A DNA stretch of 31,155 nt, from positions 1 through 31,155 of the IMG/VR virus record IMGVR_UViG_3300030102_003564; one strand, given 5' to 3'. Origin of the DNA: a virus. A program made the position numbers and the translations under genes. Below the pieces are notes generated by a model. That model saw only the letters and a list, made by a program, of their open reading frames with translations, did no database searches and was not told the origin of the DNA. This document shows, one piece after another, positions 19,316 through 25,584 of the stretch; the stretch's first letter is position 1, and the number at the start of each line of letters is the position of its first letter.

Positions 19316-19530
19316 TAATAGAGAGCGGGATACCTATCCCACAAAGCTATAGGGGCGCAAGAACAGCTAACGGCATCACAGCTAAAAAGATGCAGATAGG
19401 GCAGTCAGTTCTGGTTGGTACGGAGCGAGAGGCTTACCAGTTGCGGGACTGTATGCGCTACCATCATGGAGAGGGCTGCTACCGCATCCGCAAGCTGCCG
19501 GACGGGTGGAGAATTTGGCGATTAAAGTGA
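19300..19530 (+). CDS. Small hypothetical protein, DNA-binding-like
   Basis: 76 residues from ATG 19300 with GGGAG eight bases upstream; the open frame extends further back but only over the previous gene. GARTANGITAKKMQIGQSVL, then EREAYQLRDCMRYHHGEGCY and RIRKLPDGWRIWRLK show a short strand, a helix and a basic C-terminal hairpin ending in 'DGWRIWRL', a pattern frequent in small phage early proteins. No function is known. Confidence 0.65.
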   Translation: MEGSLVIESGIPIPQSYRGARTANGITAKKMQIGQSVLVGTEREAYQLRDCMRYHHGEGCYRIRKLPDGWRIWRLK

Positions 19531-19763
19531 CCGTCCGCTACGTTACGCACGCTGAGATAGGTGCTTATGAGGAGAAGGGCTGGACGGTTGTGAGCCGCTT
19601 TGAAGGCTCACACCACGCCCGATATGCAGTGATTATGCAAGCACCTTCTGAGCAATCGTTTCTAGATCTGACACGTTATGCGCCAGCTTCACATCCGCGT
19701 CAGTGTAATGCACCTTCGCAGTGTTCGACTTCTTCGAGTGACCCATCCGATATTTGCGGATAG
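19527..19763 (+). CDS. Small hypothetical protein, overlaps integrase gene tail to tail
   Basis: 78 residues from a GTG at 19527 that overlaps the upstream stop (GTGA). VTVRYVTHAEIGAYEEKGWT, then VVSRFEGSHHARYAVIMQAP is a compact alpha-beta unit resembling small proteins with a 'GW...GSHHxRYAVxM' core in other phages. The last 44 codons lie over the 3' end of the integrase gene on the other strand, 131 bases of convergent overlap, and look less protein-like (Ser/Cys/Pro rich). Start and end are both somewhat uncertain. Confidence 0.55.
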   Translation: MTVRYVTHAEIGAYEEKGWTVVSRFEGSHHARYAVIMQAPSEQSFLDLTRYAPASHPRQCNAPSQCSTSSSDPSDICG

Positions 19764-20748
19764 ACTCCGGCACGCCTGCCACTTCCATTTGAGTGTGATA
19801 AAACTTGCGGAAGCCACCCAAGCCTCTGTCCTTTACACCCGCCTGCTTGCAGGCTTGTGCCACCTGTTTGCGCCAAGCGTTTTGTTCACCCATGCGCCCA
19901 CTAACGGCTGGAAAGACCCAAACCTGAGTGTGGCATTGTAGCTGCCACTCACGCAGCGTCTTGATAAGGATAGATGGAAGCGGGAGACTGCGGCGCCGAT
20001 ACTCCGTCTTTGTCTCGTCCTGCACCATATACCTGAAGCCTGTGCGCTGCACCGACAGAGTGCCAGCGTAAAGGTCTATGTCCTTCCATTGTAGCCCCTG
20101 CAACTCGTTTGCTGCGAGTCCTGTAAGCGCTGCGGTTGTGATCATAGCGCGTACCTGTAGCGGCATCTCTGCCGAAAGGATCGCCTGCACCTGATCTGCG
20201 GTGTAGCCTTTGCGCTCCCCCATCGAGCCGCGTATCTGTTGCCTGTCGCCTTTGGCACAGGGGTTGGTCAAAAGATAGCCTTTGGCAACGGCGTGCTTGC
20301 AGACCATATTAAGCGTGTTGATAACGTGGCGCTGTGTCTTAGGGCTGATCTCATCAGCCGCCATCTTGTTTATGTAAAGATTGATGTCGCCTGTCGTGAG
20401 GTTGCGCATCTGCACATTAGAAAAATGCGGCGTAAGATACAGGCGCAAGTGGCGCTCGTCATTCTTGTGCGTTTGAGACCGAATACCGTTTTTCTTGCCA
20501 ACCAGTTCGGCTCTGGCCTCTAGTGCTTCAGCCGCTACTTTGCTGAAAGAGATGCGGTTAGCGTTGTGCTGCCCCGCCTTTAGGTCGCTGTCAAGCTGGG
20601 CAATCTTTCTGAACATTTCAGCTTGAGACTTTGAATAAATGCGTCTGCGCTTGCCAGAGTTGTCTTTGTAAGAGACGACCCACGATGTGCGTGTTGTGCC
20701 GTCTCTTTGCACCACCTCTGTGGTCGTTGGTGTGCCGATATGGATCAT
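19633..20748 (-). CDS. int: Tyrosine integrase with altered catalytic residues
   Basis: 371 residues, ATG 20748 overlapping the upstream stop. The N-terminal arm-binding part has SWVVSYKDNSGKRRRIYSKS. The core-binding SAM-like region reads HLRLYLTPHFSNVQMRNLTT. The catalytic domain starts near 180. Of the usual set, Lys247, Arg314 (GGFRKFYHT), His337 (MGHSKKS) and the nucleophile Tyr348 (KVHYT) are present. But the first Arg in TGLR-x-x-E is Ala212 (TGLAANELQGLQW), and the His of H-x-L-R is Gly311. It would insert the phage at a tRNA-fMet gene using attP 1 kb away. The codons are plain GCA and GGT, so this is not a reading-frame error. Activity is uncertain. Confidence 0.9.
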   Translation of the reverse strand: MIHIGTPTTTEVVQRDGTTRTSWVVSYKDNSGKRRRIYSKSQAEMFRKIAQLDSDLKAGQHNANRISFSKVAAEALEARAELVGKKNGIRSQTHKNDERHLRLYLTPHFSNVQMRNLTTGDINLYINKMAADEISPKTQRHVINTLNMVCKHAVAKGYLLTNPCAKGDRQQIRGSMGERKGYTADQVQAILSAEMPLQVRAMITTAALTGLAANELQGLQWKDIDLYAGTLSVQRTGFRYMVQDETKTEYRRRSLPLPSILIKTLREWQLQCHTQVWVFPAVSGRMGEQNAWRKQVAQACKQAGVKDRGLGGFRKFYHTQMEVAGVPESIRKYRMGHSKKSNTAKVHYTDADVKLAHNVSDLETIAQKVLA

Positions 20749-21305
20749 TGTTCCGCCCTATCCTTTTCAGCTTCTTTTACAATTTCTGTTATATCTGAAA
20801 GGCTTTCATTTTGCCTTTGCCGACCATATTCTGTGAGTGAATAAACTTCATCACAGACCCATCTTAACAGTCCTTCCACCCTTCCACTGGTAAAACTGGT
20901 GACGTTATAATCATCCAATCTAAACCCCGCCGCCTTTAACGAAGTCCCTGACTCATGCGGCTGGGTGTAAGTAACAATTTGTCTGTAACCCATCGCAAAG
21001 CACGCTTGTTTCGCTTTGCCGATTAAAAAGCTGGTTGTGTTTTGTTTTGCAAATGGCGCAGCACATATACGACGAATTTCTACGCGGTCTCTGTCCTTTG
21101 ACCAAGCAGAACTGCATCTGTCTACCGTCAAGACGCCATGTAGCCCAACAGGAAAATCAACAAGTTTTGAGCCAAACATGAGCATTGTATCGTATGCTCC
21201 TATAGAGAACATGTGTCTTTTTAACGGTTTCGAGTGACGGTGAAAGCGCTCAACAAATGCCTGCGCTTCCCCCAGTTTTAAATTTATATGACGCAGCTTG
21301 CCCAT
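20745..21305 (-). CDS. XF1762-like phage protein, GNAT acetyltransferase type
   Basis: 186 residues from ATG 21305 with GAGAGG upstream and the upstream stop overlapping (TGATG); the longer frame has no such site. AFVERFHRHSKPLKRHMFSI near the start, GVLTVDRCSSAWSKDRDRVE, then IRRICAAPFAKQNTTSFLIG and MGYRQIVTYTQPHESGTSL and KAAGFRLDD match the phage family often labelled XF1762, which has the GNAT fold with a 'R(I/V)C...N..S.L...A...MGY..I.TYT' core. The acceptor is unknown. It is cotranscribed with the integrase. Confidence 0.85.
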   Translation of the reverse strand: MGKLRHINLKLGEAQAFVERFHRHSKPLKRHMFSIGAYDTMLMFGSKLVDFPVGLHGVLTVDRCSSAWSKDRDRVEIRRICAAPFAKQNTTSFLIGKAKQACFAMGYRQIVTYTQPHESGTSLKAAGFRLDDYNVTSFTSGRVEGLLRWVCDEVYSLTEYGRQRQNESLSDITEIVKEAEKDRAEQ

Positions 21306-21652
21306 CACACCTCTCCAGTAAACGGCACGATACCAGACTGAACTACGACGCACTCTTCAGTCTCTAGATCGTATTTTGAGTGGTCATGGCAGTTGTCTAA
21401 AAAAAGAACGTCGGCGTCCTGTTCAGATAAATACTCTGAAAGATGGGAGTAAAACCAATCTGGGTCAGGTTCGGTGCGGGGGACTTCGTTGCCATCTTCA
21501 TCCAGAGTTAGATCAGGTGACTCATCATCCTCAAACTCATCTGGCGCACCGTAATGGTCAATCGCCCACTGCTTTAGTTCGTTCTCATCTACATCAATAA
21601 CCAATTCGAAAATCTTGACATCGGTCTTTTCAATTTTGATTTTTGCCTGCAT
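21305..21652 (-). CDS. Acidic hypothetical protein, first gene of integrase operon
   Basis: 115 residues, ATG 21652 with GGGAGAG upstream. A short beta-rich N-terminus (KIKIEKTDVKIFELVIDVD) leads into a highly acidic middle (EFEDDESPDLTLDEDG) and a C-terminal part with WFYSHLSEYLSEQDADVLFL and CHDHSKYDLETEECVVV. Net charge is strongly negative, which recalls DNA-mimic proteins, but no such family is recognised. No excisionase-like HTH is present. It lies directly behind the promoter at 21703-21731. Confidence 0.7.
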   Translation of the reverse strand: MQAKIKIEKTDVKIFELVIDVDENELKQWAIDHYGAPDEFEDDESPDLTLDEDGNEVPRTEPDPDWFYSHLSEYLSEQDADVLFLDNCHDHSKYDLETEECVVVQSGIVPFTGEV

Positions 21653-21702
21653 TTTACTCTCCCTTTAGTTTGTAACTCCCTTTGATAAATACCTTACACC
21701 TC

Positions 21703-21731
21703 ATATTAACTCATATATGCGCAATAGTAAA
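21703..21731 (-). promoter_or_regulatory. Integrase operon promoter with operator in the spacer
   Basis: Minus strand TTTACT (21726-21731) and TAATAT (21703-21708) are exactly 17 bases apart. The spacer contains GCATATATGA (21711-21720), an operator variant. Leftward transcription would cover the acidic protein, XF1762-like protein and integrase. Confidence 0.65.
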
Positions 21732-21766
21732 GCATTTATGCAAATAAAATCACGAAAGCCTGACGA

Positions 21767-21787
21767 TGTATCGCCACTGTATCGCCA
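21767..21787 (+). repeat. attP left arm: two TGTATCGCCA integrase-type sites
   Basis: TGTATCGCCA at 21767-21776 and 21778-21787, each followed by C, starts 11 bases apart. With three more copies on the other side of the tRNA-like core they have the look of arm-type integrase binding sites. Confidence 0.75.
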
Positions 21788-21811
21788 CTAACTATAGAGC
21801 CAAATACAGAA

Positions 21812-21842
21812 AGCCCTCGCAAGCTAAAAAGCTTGGAGGGCT
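21812..21842 (-). terminator. Terminator-like hairpin between attP arm and core
   Basis: AGCCCTC (21812-21818) plus CAAGCT (21820-21825) pair with AGCTTG (21830-21835) plus GAGGGCT (21836-21842), one bulged G, loop AAAA. On the minus strand TTTCTGTATTT follows. It would end the leftward late (lysis) transcript before the integrase operon. Its place inside attP means integration would leave it at one prophage end. Confidence 0.65.
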
Positions 21843-21868
21843 GTAAACTATTGATATGTATAGGTTTT

Positions 21869-21920
21869 TGGTTGCGGGGGTAGGATTTGAACCTACGACC
21901 TTCAGGTTATGAGCCTGACA
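21869..21920 (-). other. attP: attP core: 3' half of initiator tRNA-Met (fMet)
   Basis: On the minus strand the sequence runs from TGTCAGG, through the anticodon CAT within GGCTCATAACC, the T arm GGTTCAAATCC, to the acceptor end CCCCGCAACCA. It carries A72 before the ACCA end, the mark of bacterial initiator tRNA. The 5' half (D arm and acceptor 5' strand) is missing, so this is not a working tRNA but the identity segment by which integration restores the host gene. The region 21653-22004 has no protein gene; it holds the promoter, arm sites, terminator and this core. Confidence 0.88.
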
Positions 21921-21949
21921 TTTCTGGCGGAAACCCTAAAGCAACTCAG

Positions 21950-22000
21950 CGTATCGCCAATGTATCGCCACGCTTTCGGGAGGAGGGATTTGTATCGCCA
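21950..22000 (+). repeat. attP right arm: three TGTATCGCCA-type sites
   Basis: CGTATCGCCA (21950-21959, first base differs), TGTATCGCCA (21961-21970) and TGTATCGCCA (21991-22000), all in the same direction as the left-arm pair. The first two have the 11-base spacing. Confidence 0.75.
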
Positions 22001-22004
22001 CCAC

Positions 22005-22400
22005 TCACTTTGTCAGCCCCTTTTGCTTTTCATAAGTTCTGAGGCCGCCCAGCCCCAACATACCCAATAGAACAGTCATTAGGGTATCCATATCAAAAGC
22101 CGGATATTGTGGTGGCGTGTAGCCTAAGTATGCAGTCACCACATCAGCCACAGGAATGACAAGAAAATGAGTAAAGAGAGCAAGTCCACACGTCCATCCA
22201 ACGAAAGGTCTCCATCCGGCTACAAAAATGTTCTTTGACTTAGCTTCCTCTGCGTTGACTGCCAACTGGCCTTTGGCAAGCTCATGCGCGTGCCGTTCAG
22301 CCATCGTGCTGATCTCATGCGCCAGCTTTGCCTTCTGGTCTTTGTCCTCTACAAACTTGTCGAGGATGCCACTAACGGCTGGAATAAGCGCCTGTATCAT
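22005..22400 (-). CDS. GTA-type holin with three membrane segments
   Basis: 131 residues from ATG 22400 with AAAGGAG upstream. A soluble amphipathic N-terminus (IQALIPAVSGILDKFVEDKD) leads into the conserved KNIFVAGWRPFVGWTCGLAL. A second hydrophobic stretch FTHFLVIPVADVVTAYLG follows, and then MDTLMTVLLGMLGLGGLRTY with a basic KQKG tail. This is the GTA_holin_3TM pattern: 'WRPFxGWxCxxxL' and 'LLxxMLGLGGxRTxEK'. It would form the membrane lesion that frees the lysozyme encoded three genes upstream. It is the last gene of the late operon. Confidence 0.85.
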   Translation of the reverse strand: MIQALIPAVSGILDKFVEDKDQKAKLAHEISTMAERHAHELAKGQLAVNAEEAKSKNIFVAGWRPFVGWTCGLALFTHFLVIPVADVVTAYLGYTPPQYPAFDMDTLMTVLLGMLGLGGLRTYEKQKGLTK

Positions 22401-22612
22401 ACTGACTCCTTTTTGTCCGGCTCTACACAGATTCTGGATGTGATCCTGTAAGGCATTCGGAACATCGACCAAATGTCATGCAGTGAGCCTTTCATTTCGT
22501 TCAAGCGCTCGATGCACTCACCCTCTGTTCTATATGGGCCTCTCGTATCATTCACCATCATGCACAACTGCAAATCAGCGATGTGGCAGGCGATGATGAC
22601 GGCGCTGAACAT
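22397..22612 (-). CDS. Small cysteine-containing exported-type protein of the lysis cassette
   Basis: 71 residues, ATG 22612 overlapping the upstream stop, and stop overlapping the holin start (ATGA). The N-terminus MFSAVIIACHIADLQLCM is hydrophobic and signal-like though short. The rest has MVNDTRGPYRTEGECIERL, then MKGSLHDIWSMFRMP and TSRICVEPDKK with four cysteines in total, which would suit a periplasmic disulphide protein. A 'GPYxTExxCxxRxxEM' pattern occurs in small proteins of marine phage lysis regions, as I recall. Function unknown; spanin-like activity is a guess. Confidence 0.65.
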   Translation of the reverse strand: MFSAVIIACHIADLQLCMMVNDTRGPYRTEGECIERLNEMKGSLHDIWSMFRMPYRITSRICVEPDKKESV

Positions 22613-22809
22613 TACTTTTTCTCGCCACCCATCCAGATTGCGAAGCTGGCTGAAAGGCAGCCAAATACAACACTGCAGAAACCGCTCTGCTCAATCGTGG
22701 GCGTCGGGAGTGACATATACCACTGCGTCACTTGATAGCACATCACAGTGACCGCCAGCATCATTAGGCGCGGCATGATCTTCCATTTGTCGAGCATCTC
22801 TGGTGTCAT
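22612..22809 (-). CDS. Two-span membrane protein, holin-like
   Basis: 65 residues from ATG 22809, which overlaps the lysozyme stop (ATGA), with AAGGG nine bases upstream. After MTPEMLDKWKIMPRLMM come hydrophobic LAVTVMCYQVTQWYM, a loop SLPTPTIEQSGF, a second span CSVVFGCLSASFAIWM, and a short charged end GGEKK. The pattern 'KWK(I/V)xPRxMMLAxTxM' and 'PxxEQSGFxSxVxG' recurs in podovirus lysis regions. Holin or antiholin is likely given the larger holin two genes on. Confidence 0.75.
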   Translation of the reverse strand: MTPEMLDKWKIMPRLMMLAVTVMCYQVTQWYMSLPTPTIEQSGFCSVVFGCLSASFAIWMGGEKK

Positions 22810-23258
22810 TTCACAAGCCCTTCCCGCATCTGCTCTGCTAAATGGGTCGCACGCGATTTGACCTGACGGGCCCAAACACTGTCCAGCATCTGAGCGCTGG
22901 CCTCAGAATAGTCCCCCTGCTCTAACGCAGCGTGCATCTTTTTGAATTGGTCAAAACGGTTGCCCATATTGAAGATCATATTCATGATCACCATTTGGCG
23001 TGCCGCATCGAGCTTGTGCCAGAAGCCATAGCCCTCTGCCTTTTCTGCAACCCACTTCAGGTCGTTCATCAACAGCATCTTTGCCTCATCGTGGCTAATG
23101 CCTCTGTCGTCCGTTAGAAGCCGCCCAACGCCGATGGTTGGGTTGCCCTGCAAAGTGTCGCCCTTTCCGATAGGCTTGCCTGTAGCGTCATCGTAGACCG
23201 CTAGACGCAGGCTTTCATGCTCTATTAATTGTTCAGCGAGTCTTTCTATAAAGCTCAT
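22806..23258 (-). CDS. Lysozyme, T4-type glycoside hydrolase 24 (endolysin)
   Basis: 150 residues, ATG 23258 with AAGGA upstream. HESLRLAVYDDATGKPIGKG followed by NPTIGVGRLLT aligns with T4 lysozyme DEGLRLKIYKD and TIGIGH, giving the catalytic set Glu15, Asp24 and Thr41. The loop between Asp and Thr is about ten residues longer than in T4. The C-terminal helices include RQMVIMNMIFNMGNRFDQFK, the family's usual 'NMxFNxG' helix, and SVWARQVKSRATHLAEQMR. It cuts the glycan chains of peptidoglycan. No signal peptide is present, so it depends on a holin. Confidence 0.92.
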   Translation of the reverse strand: MSFIERLAEQLIEHESLRLAVYDDATGKPIGKGDTLQGNPTIGVGRLLTDDRGISHDEAKMLLMNDLKWVAEKAEGYGFWHKLDAARQMVIMNMIFNMGNRFDQFKKMHAALEQGDYSEASAQMLDSVWARQVKSRATHLAEQMREGLVK

Positions 23259-23655
23259 CTAAAATCCTTATTGTTTTGCTAAAGGTGTCGCTTTCAACAT
23301 CCGGCTGTTCAAAAAACTGCCCTCTGCGAGAGTGGGTTATTTTATCAACGCTAGTGATCGGCAAAAAATACGCTCTGCGGTGTGGCACGCTCACGCAGCA
23401 GGCAAAATCATAATCTTCCCAAGTTGGCCTCCGCTTTGCCCTGCCGATGCCGAAATGAAACTGAAGTCTGTTTAGGCTGGTGTGAAAGGTGCTGCTTTTG
23501 ACCTGACAACGATAAAACTTGTTATCTTTCCAGCAAAGCAAGTCCACGCCTGTTTGCTGACAGAAAGCTGTCTGCCACCCTAACTCTTCTATTATTGCAG
23601 CCGCATACAACTCACCGATGCGGCCTGTCTGGACTTCAGAACGCCTTTGCTTCAC
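23233..23655 (-). CDS. PD-(D/E)XK endonuclease (intron-endonuclease-like family)
   Basis: 140 residues, GTG 23655 with a weak binding site and 20-base overlap with the previous gene. TGRIGELYAAAIIEELGW, then QTGVDLLCWKDNKFYRCQVK and SSTFHTSLNRLQFHF give the nuclease signature Glu15, Asp38 and Gln-x-Lys (QVKSS), of the PDDEXK_5 type first noted in group I intron endonucleases. The C-terminus is helical. Free-standing copies are common in phages. It sits just before the lysozyme gene, possibly as a mobile-type or DNA-processing nuclease; no intron is seen nearby. Confidence 0.8.
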   Translation of the reverse strand: MKQRRSEVQTGRIGELYAAAIIEELGWQTAFCQQTGVDLLCWKDNKFYRCQVKSSTFHTSLNRLQFHFGIGRAKRRPTWEDYDFACCVSVPHRRAYFLPITSVDKITHSRRGQFFEQPDVESDTFSKTIRILDELYRKTR

Positions 23656-24115
23656 TTGCCAGCCATATAAAATAGATCAACAAAATTATGGCTGCCGAAA
23701 CAATAGAAATAATTGCCGTCCATTCTATAAGCTGCTGCCGCGCCTCTCGTTGCTCATATATAGCACGCTGACGCTGCTTTCTGATCTGGCCTTCCAACTT
23801 GATCAGGTCGTCCCAACCCTTTATGCCATGATGGGCTATAACGAAGTTCTTTAGCTCTTGCCTTTGCTTTTCCAGCCGCTTTTTCGCAGCGAACACCTGT
23901 ACAGCTTCCTGCTCGACAGAACCCGCAGCAAAGAGCTTCTTATAAAATGGTGGTCTTTTTACTTCCTTTTCTCTGCGCTCGACATCTGATACGGCTGAAA
24001 GCCAACGGCCTATGTCCCCCGACATTTGCTCGATATCCCGCCCAGCCGCAAACGCAGATTTTAACAAAGCAAAGCTCTGCGTGGCGACTGAAACAGCCAC
24101 ACCTATCTCAAGCAT
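23636..24115 (-). CDS. Helical protein with C-terminal membrane anchor
   Basis: 159 residues, ATG 24115 with AGGT upstream. An N-terminal Ala-rich helix (GVAVSVATQSFALLKSAFAA) is followed by a long charged coiled coil of about 100 residues (AAKKRLEKQRQELKNFVIAH, QIRKQRQRAIYEQREARQ). A single membrane span near the end (TAIISIVSAAIILLIYFIWL) is followed by a short tail. Proteins of this layout occur in podovirus lysis or tail regions, usually without name. A spanin-like or injection role could be imagined from the coiled coil plus anchor, but nothing decides it. Confidence 0.75.
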   Translation of the reverse strand: MLEIGVAVSVATQSFALLKSAFAAGRDIEQMSGDIGRWLSAVSDVERREKEVKRPPFYKKLFAAGSVEQEAVQVFAAKKRLEKQRQELKNFVIAHHGIKGWDDLIKLEGQIRKQRQRAIYEQREARQQLIEWTAIISIVSAAIILLIYFIWLASEAKAF

Positions 24116-24137
24116 GATGACCTACTTTTTTGAAAAA

Positions 24138-24365
24138 TTAGCGAGTAAGGACTTTATCTAGCTTGTCCTCAATGCGATGAAGGTGTTGCATGACCTGACC
24201 CATATCTTCGCGCACGTCATCGCGGCGTGCGTAAGTCTCTCTGGTTTGATTTAGGAGTATTTGGAGTCGCTTAACCTCCGCATACATTTGACGGAACGCC
24301 CACATCGCTGGTGCTATAACCAGTGTCAATATGATGTTCCAAAACATCATGCCTGATAACTCCAT
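24138..24365 (-). CDS. Small membrane protein with coiled coil
   Basis: 75 residues from ATG 24365, overlapping the upstream stop (TGATG) with no binding site of its own, so translation is coupled. MELSGMMFWNIILTLVIAPA is the start of an N-terminal span ending at MWAF, followed by a coiled coil EVKRLQILLNQTRETYARRD and GQVMQHLHRIEDKLDKVLTR. This layout (N-in anchor plus periplasmic or cytoplasmic coil) resembles i-spanins and small phage coil proteins near lysis genes. Which one cannot be told. Confidence 0.75.
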   Translation of the reverse strand: MELSGMMFWNIILTLVIAPAMWAFRQMYAEVKRLQILLNQTRETYARRDDVREDMGQVMQHLHRIEDKLDKVLTR

Positions 24366-24736
24366 CAGGCGTATGGAGAGTCGCCAAGCAGTGAAGTGTC
24401 CCACGCTGCTTTCAGTTCTGAAATGTTGGATGCGCTTCCGATAGCAGATGCGGCTGGTGCGTCACGCAAGTTGTTTTTCTTTGTAACGGATGCGGCTTTT
24501 GCTGTAGCGTCGTCGGCTTCCATCGCTTTCATATAAACAACATCTTCTGCGTCGAGCAAAGGAGCGCGGACTTCACGAATCTTGTCCTTAAATAATTCTT
24601 TTGCTGTTGCCAGATCTTCTGTAATGACATTCCCGCTAAGTGACCAAGCACCGCGAAAATCTCTGTTCGCTGGGACAGTAACCTCTGAGGCGTTTGCCTG
24701 ATTGCCGTCTTTATCAATGATGTATGTATCAACCAC
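24365..24736 (-). CDS. Tail-fibre-accessory-type hypothetical protein
   Basis: 123 residues, GTG 24736 with AGGAG seven bases upstream. MVDTYIIDKDGNQANASEVT, then FRGAWSLSGNVITEDLATAK and ELFKDKIREVRAPLLDAEDV and VYMKAMEADDATAKA follow the pattern 'W.L.G..I..D...AK...(D/R)KIRE.R.PLL...D' that I know from proteins after tail-fibre genes in marine phages. A helical hydrophilic chain, no membrane span. Likely a fibre chaperone or virion part; unproven. Confidence 0.72.
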   Translation of the reverse strand: MVDTYIIDKDGNQANASEVTVPANRDFRGAWSLSGNVITEDLATAKELFKDKIREVRAPLLDAEDVVYMKAMEADDATAKAASVTKKNNLRDAPAASAIGSASNISELKAAWDTSLLGDSPYA

Positions 24737-24745
24737 TTTAAACTC

Positions 24746-25204
24746 CTATGCGGCTTCTTGATCAATGCGCCAAGCATTACGCCAGACGCGGGTTGGTGGT
24801 AACTGCTCTTTTTTGCAGATAACCAAAGTTCTACGATTGCCTTTGTCAAAATTTTCCCAAACGTGACGTGGGCAGTCCTTCATGATTAGATACTCGATTG
24901 CTTCTTGTTCAGTCATAGCTGGCATCGGCTCAGTCTCATGCAACAAATAACCGCGTGTGTGCTTTTTAAAGTCTGGCTGTGCTTCGTCTTTGGCAAGTTC
25001 CCAATACACCCACACAGGCGGTAAGATGCCGCCCTGCAATGCACAGGCCATCCAGTTGGGATCAGGTACAAGTATCTTAGCACACTCGTCAATGCTGTCC
25101 TCATAGACAACACGATAGTCTGACTGCACACCGTCTAGGTTTTCTTTAGCCCAGCATAGTCTATCCCAGAGATGTGTACCTTTAAATTCAGATGTCTGAA
25201 TCAC
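24746..25204 (-). CDS. Hypothetical protein of tail-fibre region
   Basis: 152 residues, GTG 25204 overlapping the preceding stop (GTGA). It is Trp and Cys rich: LWDRLCWAKENLDGVQSDYR, CAKILVPDPNWMACALQGGI, PPVWVYWELAKDEAQPDFKK, DCPRHVWENFDKGNRRTLVI and a C-terminal TRVWRNAWRID. The order of short blocks suggests a small globular alpha-beta protein. Similar sequences sit beside tail fibres in T4-like and other marine phages, to my memory, with no function given. Confidence 0.7.
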   Translation of the reverse strand: MIQTSEFKGTHLWDRLCWAKENLDGVQSDYRVVYEDSIDECAKILVPDPNWMACALQGGILPPVWVYWELAKDEAQPDFKKHTRGYLLHETEPMPAMTEQEAIEYLIMKDCPRHVWENFDKGNRRTLVICKKEQLPPTRVWRNAWRIDQEAA

Positions 25205-25584
25205 GCCAAGTCCCCATGAATTGTAAGGCAGTTATCTACATTATCTGTTCTATTTGATTGATGAAGAAGGTTATTCGATGCGCCACCGTTAATCGTCACA
25301 ATACTGCCCGTAGAAAGAGTTTTTATACTATTCGCAAGAGCGTTATTGTTGGAGTGCTTTGCAGCAAATTGCGCTGAATAATTAGCATTTGAAAAACTAG
25401 TCGTAAACGCAATAGTGTGGTCGCCCGTATCATTATCCGTAAAAGAACTTGAGTTAAGTGAATTTACCAGTGCGGTTGCACTATAATGTGTCCAAACCTT
25501 CGCACTACCATCGACAACGTATTCCGTACTAACCGTACCAGCGGTGCTGTGTTCTAGTTGATCTGCTACAATTTTTCCAGCCAT
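25201..25584 (-). CDS. Tail-fibre-type protein, paralogue 3 of a tandem set
   Basis: 127 residues, ATG 25584 overlapping the previous stop (TAATG), GGGGG upstream. The chain starts MAGKIVADQLEHSTAGTVST, then SAKVWTHYSATALVNSLNSS and SFTDNDTGDHTIAFTTSFSN and ANYSAQFAAKHS, and ends IHGDLA. The block LNSSSFTDNDTGDHTIAFTT is the marine-phage tail motif usually seen as 'SFNVSSITDNGTGDYTVNF'. Beta-rich, probably trimeric. Together with the next two genes upstream it forms a tandem paralogous set. Confidence 0.75.
   Translation of the reverse strand: MAGKIVADQLEHSTAGTVSTEYVVDGSAKVWTHYSATALVNSLNSSSFTDNDTGDHTIAFTTSFSNANYSAQFAAKHSNNNALANSIKTLSTGSIVTINGGASNNLLHQSNRTDNVDNCLTIHGDLA

Noticed and set aside
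21869-21945. A complete tRNA-Met gene
   Set aside because: Only the anticodon-to-3'-end half is present. Upstream of TGTCAGG the sequence does not form a D arm or the 5' acceptor strand, so it is an attP core.
21767-22000. CRISPR-like array from the repeated TGTATCGCCA
   Set aside because: Repeats are only 10 bases, spacing is irregular (11, 163, 11, 30), and they flank a tRNA-derived core, which fits integrase arm sites.
23651-23780. Operator-like TCATATATAG near 23755
   Set aside because: It lies within the coding sequence of the coiled-coil membrane protein, lacks the GC ends of the palindrome and has no promoter around it.
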